Shown one piece after another: positions 18,151 through 26,394 of a stretch of DNA of 42,900 bases; within the stretch, counting starts at the first letter, position 1; the number at the start of each line of letters is the position of its first letter. A program made the translations under genes and the position numbers. The notes below the pieces were generated by a model. That model did no database searches. It saw only the letters and a list, made by a program, of their open reading frames with translations, and was not told the DNA's origin. The DNA is from Pseudoalteromonas holothuriae (GTDB lineage: Bacteria > Pseudomonadota > Gammaproteobacteria > Enterobacterales > Alteromonadaceae), in NCBI RefSeq assembly GCF_945859825.1, contig NZ_CAMAPC010000026.1, positions 1 through 42,900 of the forward strand, read 5' to 3'.

Positions 18151-18983
18151 GCGAACAACCCCATCAAAGCTTTATTGTACTGCTGTTGATCCGGATCGAT
18201 GAGATTAGGTAAAAAATCAGAATGATGATGGTGATTTTTGCTGATAAGCCAGAATGCCATTAATGGCATCCAGCGCAGTACGTTTTGGCGACATTCAGGC
18301 CTAAGCTTGAGATACCGGCGCAAATAACCTTGGGCGAACTTGCGCAATATCCATCGCTCGATATTACTACAAGTGGTGACGTCGTTCGAAATATTAGTCA
18401 TACGCAACCAGCATAAAGCAACATCAGCATCGACATCTCCCTGCATGGAACCAGCCCAATCGATCAACGTAACCTGTTTATGTTTATTAATAATCAGGTT
18501 ATCTAAATGAAAATCGGCATGGCAGACTCGGCTATCCGTCCCCATTTCGCGCAATCGAATCATTAGTTTGGCCCGTAACTCACCTGTTAAGATGTCAGAT
18601 TGCTCAATTTTCTTTTTGAGTTCTTCTTTCAGGTGCGGAAAACCTCGCGGAGCTTGCCGCCTGTGAAGTGCAATATGGCAACGTGTGAATAGTTTGATAT
18701 ACGGCCTTAGTAACCAAGGTTTTTTGCGTAACATCACCGCCATAGTTTCACCTTTTATCTGGTTGTATATCAATCCCTGTCGCTCACCTATCTGGCATTC
18801 AACGCCGGGTTCCAAATGGGTTAATCCTGCTTGAAAAGCCTGCTTAACCATATGCGATTCATGGTCAATATGACGTTGATTAATCTGTGGGTGAAACAGC
18901 TTAATCACTTTGTCTTCCGGCAAAGAGAAAACTTCACAGGTGTTACCAAAAGCAATGGGGTTACTATTCTTTTCAAGCATCAT
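18147..18983 (-). CDS. Aminoglycoside phosphotransferase/choline kinase-family protein
   Basis: 278 residues with an intact small-molecule kinase signature: nucleotide-binding Lys in VIKLF (about 28), catalytic loop HADFHLDN (Asp157, Asn162) and metal Asp175 in LIDWAG. No signal peptide. The start is an ATG-ATG pair at 18983 with GGAG in front, overlapping the previous stop by 4 bp. Families with this fold phosphorylate hydroxyls of sugars, amino alcohols or antibiotics. In this operon, a head-group or product phosphorylation or a self-protection role is possible; the substrate is unknown. Confidence 0.85.
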   Translation of the reverse strand: MMLEKNSNPIAFGNTCEVFSLPEDKVIKLFHPQINQRHIDHESHMVKQAFQAGLTHLEPGVECQIGERQGLIYNQIKGETMAVMLRKKPWLLRPYIKLFTRCHIALHRRQAPRGFPHLKEELKKKIEQSDILTGELRAKLMIRLREMGTDSRVCHADFHLDNLIINKHKQVTLIDWAGSMQGDVDADVALCWLRMTNISNDVTTCSNIERWILRKFAQGYLRRYLKLRPECRQNVLRWMPLMAFWLISKNHHHHSDFLPNLIDPDQQQYNKALMGLFA

Positions 18984-19918
18984 TCCATTCTCCGCTTATC
19001 TTCAAAAAACCCCTGCGGGAAACGCAAATGGATAGTGGCTGGCTGCCCATCTATTCCATTGTTTCCCGGTGTGCCAGTTAATCCAGTTTGACCATAAGGT
19101 TCACCTATGCCGGGTTTGCCTCCTATCCCCGCCAAGCCCCCATTTCCACCAACCGGGAAGGGGGTAAATTGATTAACTCTGGCTTCATCCTGTAAGGCAT
19201 CGATGGTAATAAACATTTCGCCTCCGCCTGAAGCATGTCCGCCGTGACCGCCATGACCACCGTTTCCACCCGTACCACCAATCGCATCCACTCCATTTCC
19301 TCCCGCACCACCTTGACCGCCATTGCCACCGTCTCCGCCATCTGCCGCACTGGCAATAAGGTTCAAACACCCACTTAACCAACCTATTCGTATTAAAGCA
19401 CGACGAGACCCATTACCGTTGGCCCCGTCTGTTCCAGCCGTGGCATCACCACCATTGCTACCCGAACATTCAGAGGTTGTCGCTGACACTCCTTCAACAC
19501 CGTTCACACCATGGCTCCCAGATTGTCCTTTAGCTGGTTTGAGAATGATATCCGCCCCAGAGTTAACGCTTCCTAAAACGTTGATTCGATTAATAAACAC
19601 CCATGTGTCTGTTTGCAAACGCAAACAGGCGCCTGATGACAAGGTCAAGGTGTCAATAAAGAGGTGGGTTTGCTCATTGAGCAATCCCTCAATGATCAGT
19701 TCACAGCCTTTGTCGATCGTGACATTACGATAACCATAAACAGTAATATGGTTGCGCTGTTTGCTTATAGGTGAAGCATCACCCAACTTTTCATCCCAAT
19801 GCAACAAAATACGGGGATGGAGTGCCTGAACGTTTAAGAAAGGGAGGAGGTCATCTGACGTCAATTTAAACTGCGCCAGATGCTGTTCCCATCCCTGAGC
19901 TGATGCAGCCAAAGTCAT
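18980..19918 (-). CDS. Glycine-rich repeat protein with beta-rich header
   Basis: 312 residues. Residues 1-130 are non-repetitive and rich in beta-prone alternating segments (HITVYGYRNVTIDKG, ELIIEGLLNEQTHLFIDTLT). After that come GxxGxxG and GGxGGxGG blocks (about 130-175, 195-235, 260-300), broken by hydrophobic strands such as ALIRIGWLSGCLNLIAS and MFITIDAL. No signal peptide, no anchor. The layout matches the other glycine-rich proteins of the operon. A structural role (fibre, coat or scaffold) is an inference from composition only. Confidence 0.8.
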   Translation of the reverse strand: MTLAASAQGWEQHLAQFKLTSDDLLPFLNVQALHPRILLHWDEKLGDASPISKQRNHITVYGYRNVTIDKGCELIIEGLLNEQTHLFIDTLTLSSGACLRLQTDTWVFINRINVLGSVNSGADIILKPAKGQSGSHGVNGVEGVSATTSECSGSNGGDATAGTDGANGNGSRRALIRIGWLSGCLNLIASAADGGDGGNGGQGGAGGNGVDAIGGTGGNGGHGGHGGHASGGGEMFITIDALQDEARVNQFTPFPVGGNGGLAGIGGKPGIGEPYGQTGLTGTPGNNGIDGQPATIHLRFPQGFFEDKRRME

Positions 19919-19921
19919 CTT

Positions 19922-21493
19922 TTATTGCCCCGGATCCAATAAATCCAAATAGGTAGACAGCGCATGATTGGTGCTTCCATTGCCAGAGTTAAACGCACCA
20001 CCATCAAGGTTGACCTTGTTTCCAACACTAAACATGGGAAATTGAAATTCAATCTTGGGTAACACATCCGTAGGCCGAACTATTTGGTAATTGTTATTGG
20101 CGAAGAGATTGTCGTAGGCTTTGGAAAAACTCGGTGTTGCTGCCGGTAATGCGCCAAATGTATAAATAGCGTTTACTGTTCGCTTTCCAGCTAAAGGATT
20201 GATTTGTAAATCTAGCGCAATCAGGTTTGCCAATGAACCGCCGTCAGAATGCCCAGTAATCAAAACCGGCTTATTCTTGGCACTGTTCAAAACGTCTCGA
20301 AGCGAGCTCCGAATAGAATTATAGATATCAATCAATGGTTGAGAATACTGTCCATAGTCAACATCGCTACTTTCAGGCAACCATGGGATCACACCGGCAG
20401 CTGAAGCGCTGATATTATTCATTGTTTCCTGCCAGGTAACCGCTCCACGAGCAGCTACAACCAGATAACTCGGCCCATCATACAAACCAACCCATGCATC
20501 ATCGTTGCCGCCGTAGTAATTAATCACAGCATAGGGATTAAAGTTAAATGAAGGCGCAGTACCGGGGTGTTGATACTGTTGGTAAACCACCGCTAGAAGC
20601 GTACCCAGAGTAAAAGCCAATGCAGAGTCAAACCCCGACAGAGCACCGGAGGTAGAGACTGAGTCTTTTGTAGTATCCACAATACTTTTATGGTTTAACA
20701 AGCCTGCATAATAATTGCCATCCCTTTCAAACCACGGAGAGTCATAACCCGGAATATAGACACCAAGTTGCTGACTAACTCCCGCTTGATAAAAGCCTTC
20801 ACTTGAGTTAGGTGCTGTTGGAAATAAATCCCCAGCCGCCTCAACCCGATAGCCATTCGGTACCAAACTTCCAAACAGGGATTTCCAGTTTTCATCTCCA
20901 AAAGCCGGACCACTGAAGATATAACTCGCCAACCCAGTAACCGGCGAATCATTTTCTCCTTGAACGGGTTCCTTACCGGGTCGAATATCCATGGCAGCCA
21001 TTTGTGCCAGAGGCGCACCTGGACCAAGGCCAACAGTAATAACTGGCATACTGCTACTATAACCGGGAATGTTATTCTTCACCTTATGCAGATCTTTTAG
21101 CATATTGTTACGAATAACCACATAAAGCTGCTCAAAACCCAAAGTCACATTCGCGTTATTGGTAACGCGTCCGCCAGCTATACTACCTGGCAGCTGCTGC
21201 AGGTTTTGGTTGATTGACGGCAAGTAGTAGCTTAAAAAAGGCGACCATTGCGCCCCTAACACCAAAGCGCAGACTTTGACCGAATCGTTTCCAATGGTGA
21301 GGGGTTTACTAGCAAAAAAGTACTGGGAAGCACCATAGTCTGCACTGACGCTTCCCTGATAATTAAGCTGCCAGTTTCTTGGCAACATGCTGGAGTTCAT
21401 TGGCTGGTTGGCAATCACTGCCAACTCAACCAATTGTGCCGCCAATGACGAGTCATAAGCCATAGGATTAGAAGAGGCTAATTGAACGCTCAT
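19922..21493 (-). CDS. Class 3 (fungal-type) lipase-like hydrolase
   Basis: 523 residues. The C-terminal half is an alpha/beta hydrolase of the Lipase_3 type: nucleophile Ser416 in ITGHSDGGSLANL, Asp476 in VRPTDVLP and His510 in TNHALSTY, with the upstream VVAARGAVTWQE strand typical of the family. The N-terminal 300 residues are not assigned. No signal peptide (it begins MSVQLASSNP, like the preceding glycine-rich gene, which begins MSVQA). It overlaps that gene by 4 bp. In this operon it could process or transfer acyl chains; acyl-ester hydrolysis is the family activity. Confidence 0.85.
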   Translation of the reverse strand: MSVQLASSNPMAYDSSLAAQLVELAVIANQPMNSSMLPRNWQLNYQGSVSADYGASQYFFASKPLTIGNDSVKVCALVLGAQWSPFLSYYLPSINQNLQQLPGSIAGGRVTNNANVTLGFEQLYVVIRNNMLKDLHKVKNNIPGYSSSMPVITVGLGPGAPLAQMAAMDIRPGKEPVQGENDSPVTGLASYIFSGPAFGDENWKSLFGSLVPNGYRVEAAGDLFPTAPNSSEGFYQAGVSQQLGVYIPGYDSPWFERDGNYYAGLLNHKSIVDTTKDSVSTSGALSGFDSALAFTLGTLLAVVYQQYQHPGTAPSFNFNPYAVINYYGGNDDAWVGLYDGPSYLVVAARGAVTWQETMNNISASAAGVIPWLPESSDVDYGQYSQPLIDIYNSIRSSLRDVLNSAKNKPVLITGHSDGGSLANLIALDLQINPLAGKRTVNAIYTFGALPAATPSFSKAYDNLFANNNYQIVRPTDVLPKIEFQFPMFSVGNKVNLDGGAFNSGNGSTNHALSTYLDLLDPGQ

Positions 21494-22260
21494 GAACTCC
21501 CTCCATTTTGGTAAATAGCAACCGCATTTTTAGCAACGATGCCGGCTCTACCTGCGCTCCCTGGTGCACTATCAGCCCCTGTAGAACCTGACTCCGCCAA
21601 GGAAATAGGGGCCGAAGCTTCCGTTACTTCGTTTTTACCTCCTGCTCCACCTCGACCACCAACACCCGCCGCCCCTGCAAGCCCGGCCACTCCGGCGATA
21701 CTCTGGAAGTTACTCTTATCTAGTTTAGGGCCATTGTTGGTTGTATATTCCAGTACTATAAAGCCGGAATCCCCGCCAACACCGCCATCACCACCTTTAC
21801 CTCCTTTTCCACCATTGCCTCCGTTGCCGCCTGTTGCAGGCTGGCAGGTTGGCTTAGTGCCTTGTAAACAATTCCCCATTCCATCCAAATTCATCTGACC
21901 TGCATTGCCTCCTGCTCCGCCATCACCACCCGTGCCTCCTTGCCCACCTTGTTGCCCACTCCCGGCCTTAGTGGTTACCGTCAAAGGTGAATTACCTTCA
22001 ATGGTGTGCAAAGACAAAATGATATTCATTCCAGCCAGTCCACCATTACCATTACGCCCATCACGTCCGGGTCCACCATTAGTTCCATTTTTTCCTGATG
22101 TCGAGCATGTACATTTCCCTTTGTCAGAGATATATAATGGATTTTTGTATCCACCATTGGTGCCATTTTCTCCCGCAGGAGGTGGTTTAACTGTTGGCCC
22201 TGCTTGTGCTGGCCCGCTATAAGATGCCGGTTGCAGTCTGATTACAGCTTGTACACTCAT
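21490..22260 (-). CDS. Glycine-rich repeat protein
   Basis: 256 residues, mostly GGxGGxGG and GxxG triplet blocks separated by short beta strands (MNIILSLHTIEG, FIVLEYTTNNG). Four cysteines (CTCS and NCLQGTKPTC) sit in the linkers. The frame is open to a GTG at 22275, but that stretch is the AAGGAG ribosome site six bases before the ATG at 22260. No signal peptide or membrane segment. It overlaps the lipase start by 4 bp. Function unknown; composition suggests a self-assembling or filler structural protein. Confidence 0.8.
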   Translation of the reverse strand: MSVQAVIRLQPASYSGPAQAGPTVKPPPAGENGTNGGYKNPLYISDKGKCTCSTSGKNGTNGGPGRDGRNGNGGLAGMNIILSLHTIEGNSPLTVTTKAGSGQQGGQGGTGGDGGAGGNAGQMNLDGMGNCLQGTKPTCQPATGGNGGNGGKGGKGGDGGVGGDSGFIVLEYTTNNGPKLDKSNFQSIAGVAGLAGAAGVGGRGGAGGKNEVTEASAPISLAESGSTGADSAPGSAGRAGIVAKNAVAIYQNGGSS

Positions 22261-22282
22261 AAGAAACTCCTTCACTTCTTAA

Positions 22283-22316
22283 GTTGGAAAAGGAACCAAT
22301 TATCACCTTTTCCAAC
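22283..22316 (-). promoter_or_regulatory. Intercistronic RNA stem-loop, 11-bp perfect stem
   Basis: GTTGGAAAAGG and CCTTTTCCAAC pair perfectly around a 12-nt loop, in the 74-bp gap between two glycine-rich genes. No U-run follows, so it is not a standard terminator. mRNA processing, 3'-end protection or attenuation are options. Confidence 0.6.
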
Positions 22317-22334
22317 GCTTTATACGTGTATTAT

Positions 22335-22991
22335 TTAGTTTAGCGGCAGCTTTTGTTTAATAGAATAGGACTTGTATTTGCCTGTTTTACCAGCGCTGCC
22401 CGCAGCACCGGTTTCGCCACTTCCGCCAGCCGGGTTCCCTGTACCGCCAATTCCCCCTGAACCACCACTACCTCCTGTCCCGCCTGTCAACAAATCCGTC
22501 AAATCAGACTCAGATGGGTAAACAATATCCGGAATCGTGTTACCGGTATAGGTAATCAATATATCGGGGACATCCCCGCCATTCCCGCCGTTACTGCCAG
22601 CTCCACCATCGCCACCTTTACCCCCTGCACCTTCTGGTAAATACGAACAATTATCATCTTTGTCTGCGCTAGCACCGCCATTTCCTCCCGGCCCACCGGG
22701 TTGACCGTTACCACCATTACCACCATTTGCTGGCATGAAAGTAAAGGGAACCTTTCCGTGGACTTCACCCAAGTCAAAAGTAGCTAAAGTAAAAAATTGA
22801 CCATCACCAGCAGCTCCGCCGGGTTGCCCCGCGATGCCTGTGGAGCCATCTCCCGCTGCGCTTTGTCCCGAGCACGAATGTTTGCTGGATGTACCTTGTT
22901 TGGCGTTTTTGCCACCGTTGGCTGGTCCCGGTGGATTCGAGTTAGTTGATCCATTTTGTCCAGATGAAGCTAAAATTTTAATACCTGTCAT
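22335..22991 (-). CDS. Glycine-rich repeat protein
   Basis: 218 residues starting MTGIKILASSGQNGS, with GGGAGG correctly spaced before the ATG at 22991 (the open frame continues to 23081 into the previous gene without a good start). Three glycine-rich blocks alternate with strands (FFTLATFDLGE, VPFTFMPA, PDILITYTGN). Single cysteines occur in SKHSC and DDNCSY. The C-terminus is basic (KYKSYSIKQKLPLN). It directly follows the 208-residue header protein and appears to be the detached tail of the two-part architecture seen fused in the 431-residue neighbour. Confidence 0.8.
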   Translation of the reverse strand: MTGIKILASSGQNGSTNSNPPGPANGGKNAKQGTSSKHSCSGQSAAGDGSTGIAGQPGGAAGDGQFFTLATFDLGEVHGKVPFTFMPANGGNGGNGQPGGPGGNGGASADKDDNCSYLPEGAGGKGGDGGAGSNGGNGGDVPDILITYTGNTIPDIVYPSESDLTDLLTGGTGGSGGSGGIGGTGNPAGGSGETGAAGSAGKTGKYKSYSIKQKLPLN

Positions 22992-23010
22992 GACATCTTC
23001 CTCCCGTAGT

Positions 23011-23637
23011 TTATAGAACCGTGAATACTTGACTGGAAATGATAAAAGGCACGTCAGACTGGATAAAGCCTCCATCCTCAATGGTCACCGTGCCATAAAC
23101 CAAATGCACAGGCTGACCACTATGGTCACCTTTGACTATTAAAGGGTGATCTTTAGTGATCGTGATATCTTGCGAACTGGATACCGCCATCATGAGCGGC
23201 TTTCTGAAGAACGTGGTATTAATGGCGTCCTTGTAATCCTGTAATTTCGATGAATCCCCATGTAAATAGCTATTCATGGCCTGCTTCAAAACCTTATGCT
23301 CCTCTTTGGACAGCTGCTTTTTGAAGTCAGCATCCTTGGGATTCATTTTCGCGATACTTGATTGTGCAAAGGGGGCGGGATAATCAATATCGGAATCATC
23401 TGCTGTCCCATTGTGATAGTATTCGCTGGGGTAACCGACCTTATCATTGAGATCATCAATATCCTTCACGGCAACCTGTTTTGTGTAGTTATGCTCATGC
23501 CCTACTTGAAGTCCACCAGGGTGATCAGATGTGTTGGTACTTTCAGGCGTCGCGCTTTTATCAATTGTATATTTAGCCAATGTGGCGTCATGTGCCGCTT
23601 TTTGGCTATCTGTCAAATCACAGAATTTCTTACTCAT
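23011..23637 (-). CDS. Header-domain protein, paralogue of the N-terminus of the 431-aa glycine-rich protein
   Basis: 208 residues, without glycine repeats. It aligns by eye with residues 35-215 of the next gene upstream: both have GL(Q/H)xGH, the acidic motif D(I/Y)DYP(A/P)PF, a helical GDS(S/H)K segment, and a final beta-rich stretch (HLVYGTVTIEDGGF versus VCVITGSLTMDDEAQ). AAGGAA lies seven bases before the ATG. It has no signal peptide and I know no named family. It is probably a folded head that caps or nucleates the glycine-rich partner encoded 19 bases downstream. Confidence 0.75.
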   Translation of the reverse strand: MSKKFCDLTDSQKAAHDATLAKYTIDKSATPESTNTSDHPGGLQVGHEHNYTKQVAVKDIDDLNDKVGYPSEYYHNGTADDSDIDYPAPFAQSSIAKMNPKDADFKKQLSKEEHKVLKQAMNSYLHGDSSKLQDYKDAINTTFFRKPLMMAVSSSQDITITKDHPLIVKGDHSGQPVHLVYGTVTIEDGGFIQSDVPFIISSQVFTVL

Positions 23638-23669
23638 GAGTTGTTTCCTTTTAAAATTAAATTTATCAA

Positions 23670-24965
23670 TTATTTAGATAAAGAACTGACAACGATACTC
23701 AGTGCTGGCAATTTACCTGCACTGCCAGCTTCTCCACCACTGCCACTAAATCCTTCAGTTCCAGACATCAGCCCAGCTCCTCCTTTGCCACCTAGCCCGG
23801 GCTTACCCGGCTGTCCATCCAGAAATAAAGAAGGCAATTCCTGTTTTGAGGCAAAATCTATTTGTGGCGGGACATCGAGACAAGACACAATTAAATCTGT
23901 GCCTCTGGCACCGTTGCCTCCATTACCGCCGTTTCCACCATTGCCACCATTGCCGCCATTACCAGCATTGAGGGAATCGCACACCCCCATTGCGTCACAA
24001 CCATTGCCGCCTATACCACCATTACCGCCATTGCCACCGAGACCACCATTACCGCCACAGGCTGAACCAAACCGAACCTTGATGGTGCCGGAGTAAATGT
24101 CGCTCTTGAGCAAGCAAAAATCGGCCATGCGTCCATCAGCTCCCGATGCACCGTGATTCCCATGGTTTCCGGGCAATCCCTGTGTTGCCTGAATTTGTCC
24201 CATACACACCGGCATGGGATACTCATCTACCACCGAACCCTGGACAGCATTTCGTCCATTAGCACCGTTATATCCGTCGGGCGCATTGGCTCCCGGCTGC
24301 CCATCTTCTCCAACAAACAACAAATTAGTGATGGCAGCAAAACCAGTATCAATGACAACAGGGGTATACACACACAACTGCGCTTCATCGTCCATTGTGA
24401 GACTACCTGTGATCACACACACCGGATGAGTTTCAGGATTGTTTAAATACAACGGTGAACCGCTGCTCACATGTAAGTGCTCGGCGGCGTACAATGTGAC
24501 AGTCAATGGAAAGTGGATGGCGTTGATATGAGACTCATATTCCGCCACTTTGTGAGAGTCACCTTTGATATAAGCCACATAAGCCATTAAGGTATGCGCC
24601 AATTGCTCTGGCGTCATCTTGCTTTTAAGTTGGCAAATATCGAATTGACATTCCGCCAATGAAGGCATATTGACACTGTTAAAGGGCGGTGGATAATCCA
24701 CATAATCATCCTCTAATCCAGCACTAAAACTGGCGTCAGGTATGCCTCCCAATTGCTTTAATTCCTGTACTGTGAAAACCGTTTTAACGGCAGTAGGAAT
24801 CAGATCGGAAAACGCCAATGAGTGCCCCAAATGCAGTCCGTTTACATAGACAGCAGTATCCACCTTCTCCATCACGCAATCTGGAGCAATACCATATCGC
24901 AACAGGCGTTCAGAGAACGATTCTCCAACACACAGCTGATGACTAAATGATTGTTCTATTGACAT
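23670..24965 (-). CDS. Header domain fused to glycine-rich repeat tail
   Basis: 431 residues. Residues 1-215 are the header shared with the 208-residue neighbour (DYVDYPPPF, GDSHKVAEY). Residues 220-431 are glycine-rich blocks of GNGGNGGxGG and GxxGxxG, interrupted by strands (DFCLLKSDIYSGTIKVRFG, DLIVSCLDVPP). Several cysteines lie in the tail. The ATG at 24965 lies 10 bp inside the preceding gene. No signal peptide. The long run of GGN codons makes this DNA repetitive and prone to length change. Confidence 0.8.
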   Translation of the reverse strand: MSIEQSFSHQLCVGESFSERLLRYGIAPDCVMEKVDTAVYVNGLHLGHSLAFSDLIPTAVKTVFTVQELKQLGGIPDASFSAGLEDDYVDYPPPFNSVNMPSLAECQFDICQLKSKMTPEQLAHTLMAYVAYIKGDSHKVAEYESHINAIHFPLTVTLYAAEHLHVSSGSPLYLNNPETHPVCVITGSLTMDDEAQLCVYTPVVIDTGFAAITNLLFVGEDGQPGANAPDGYNGANGRNAVQGSVVDEYPMPVCMGQIQATQGLPGNHGNHGASGADGRMADFCLLKSDIYSGTIKVRFGSACGGNGGLGGNGGNGGIGGNGCDAMGVCDSLNAGNGGNGGNGGNGGNGGNGARGTDLIVSCLDVPPQIDFASKQELPSLFLDGQPGKPGLGGKGGAGLMSGTEGFSGSGGEAGSAGKLPALSIVVSSLSK

Positions 24966-26362
24966 CCTTGTTCCAGCCCATCACTATTGGTGACCTGAAC
25001 AGCCAATGTACTCGTCAACCCGCTTTGACTGGTTAAGACATAGTTGGTGTCTTGAGTAACGGTCACTTCAACACCTCCCTTGCCCTCTTCATCAATTGGC
25101 GCATCAATATTTCCAGGTATCAGGGTCATTTTGCTGATGTTCTGTACAACCCAATTTAATGTGATCTTCTCGCCAGCTTTAATGTTTTCTTTGTCTGGAC
25201 TGAAATACATAATTTGTGGTACATCCGTTTTACCACCCAAGTACTGTTCCAATGGTCCGCCAGAACCATCGATTGTATAAGTGTTGGGTACATCATCCCC
25301 ATTCCCACCTTGCATAATTGCATCGACAGCATTCTTAGCAGCGAAAATGGGGTAAGTCAGATCAGGGTTCTTGAATTTGAAGTACAAAATCCTGGCAGAA
25401 GCCAACTCAACCGAGATAGATGATGAGTGCTGATATCCATCACCATTATCAACAATCAAGCTAAATTCGAGTGAAGACTGATTGGGACTATTCCTGAGAA
25501 ACCGTTTAAGTTGTTGCCCACTAAAAGTCTGTTGACCGTTATTGGCAACGAGAATCGGCCCGCCATACTGGGGCTGAAGGTAGGTTACATTGCTGTAGAG
25601 CGTTTCCCAGCTCAGAGTAACGGCATTATCATCATCAAGACTAACATCTGTTGCCGGTTCAGCTGTAAAACTGCTTATGACAGGTTTCTCTGTATAAACA
25701 TTGATAATGAAGGGGAAGTAATCTCCGGCATCATTGTATGCCGTTAAGGTATAAGTGGATGTATAGTTGTCCCCACTTTGTACTTCCGGCGTCCACTTCA
25801 AACTCGTTGAGAAGGTCTGCCCATTTCCTTGTACTTTGGTTTTGATTTCCTTGCCGATGGGTTCAATAATAATTTTACTGGCAGCATTGGATGTGAAGAA
25901 CAATGTAGTAGACTGCCCTTTCCCGATTTTCACCGGATTGGCATAACCAACCATGTCCAACTTGGGCTGCAGCTTTAGCACACTAAGGTTGCTAGTATGT
26001 GTTTCACCATCCACTTGCTCAATCAGTGCTATCTTACCAATGCTGTTATTGTCAGTAATTGACACATTGGAAAAAGAAAATTGCACGGATTTCCCTGGGT
26101 CCAGCGACACACCGTCATCAGGCTGAATCACAAAAACCACACCACTGGATGTGGTTTGAGCCGCATTGCTCCAGCTTTTCTCTTTGCTTGACGGATGCAC
26201 ATCAGCACTATTGGCAGTGAGATCCAAGTCAAACTGCAAAGAGACCCTAATGTTGTCCTGCTTTTTGCCATTGGACGGATTAGTAATGGTGAGAGTGAGT
26301 GTAACGTTTTCACCTTTTACTGCACCGTATGGACTAAGATTGTAATTTAATATGGTACTCAT
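24956..26362 (-). CDS. Protein with tandem Ig-like beta-sandwich modules
   Basis: 468 residues starting MSTILNYNLSPYGAVKGENV. Three to four beta-sandwich-like modules can be seen: an N-terminal GENVTLTLTITNPSNG module, then PKLDMVGYANPVKIGKGQSTTLFF, then PVISSFTAEPATDVSLDDDN with AVTLSWET, and a last module with GEKITLNWVVQNISKMTLIPG ending in TNYVLTSQSG. The W-(x)n-P-G...T-x-Y-x-L-T pattern is typical of bacterial Ig-like repeats. No signal peptide. The open frame extends to 26431, but that part overlaps the previous gene. Likely a binding or connector protein. Confidence 0.75.
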   Translation of the reverse strand: MSTILNYNLSPYGAVKGENVTLTLTITNPSNGKKQDNIRVSLQFDLDLTANSADVHPSSKEKSWSNAAQTTSSGVVFVIQPDDGVSLDPGKSVQFSFSNVSITDNNSIGKIALIEQVDGETHTSNLSVLKLQPKLDMVGYANPVKIGKGQSTTLFFTSNAASKIIIEPIGKEIKTKVQGNGQTFSTSLKWTPEVQSGDNYTSTYTLTAYNDAGDYFPFIINVYTEKPVISSFTAEPATDVSLDDDNAVTLSWETLYSNVTYLQPQYGGPILVANNGQQTFSGQQLKRFLRNSPNQSSLEFSLIVDNGDGYQHSSSISVELASARILYFKFKNPDLTYPIFAAKNAVDAIMQGGNGDDVPNTYTIDGSGGPLEQYLGGKTDVPQIMYFSPDKENIKAGEKITLNWVVQNISKMTLIPGNIDAPIDEEGKGGVEVTVTQDTNYVLTSQSGLTSTLAVQVTNSDGLEQGCQ

Positions 26363-26394
26363 AATGACAAACCTGCCTATTCTGTTGGATTGCT

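Noticed and set aside
21539..22222. Plus-strand proline-rich frames opposite the glycine-rich genes (also at 23362-24096 and 19323-19733)
   Set aside because: They are the complement of GGN-rich codons, which reads as CCN (Pro). They have no ribosome site, overlap well-supported genes fully, and show no non-repeat conserved motif.
18980..24965. Mycobacterial PE_PGRS proteins
   Set aside because: The GGxGG composition is similar, but the PE domain is absent and the header domains and organism differ. Only composition is shared.
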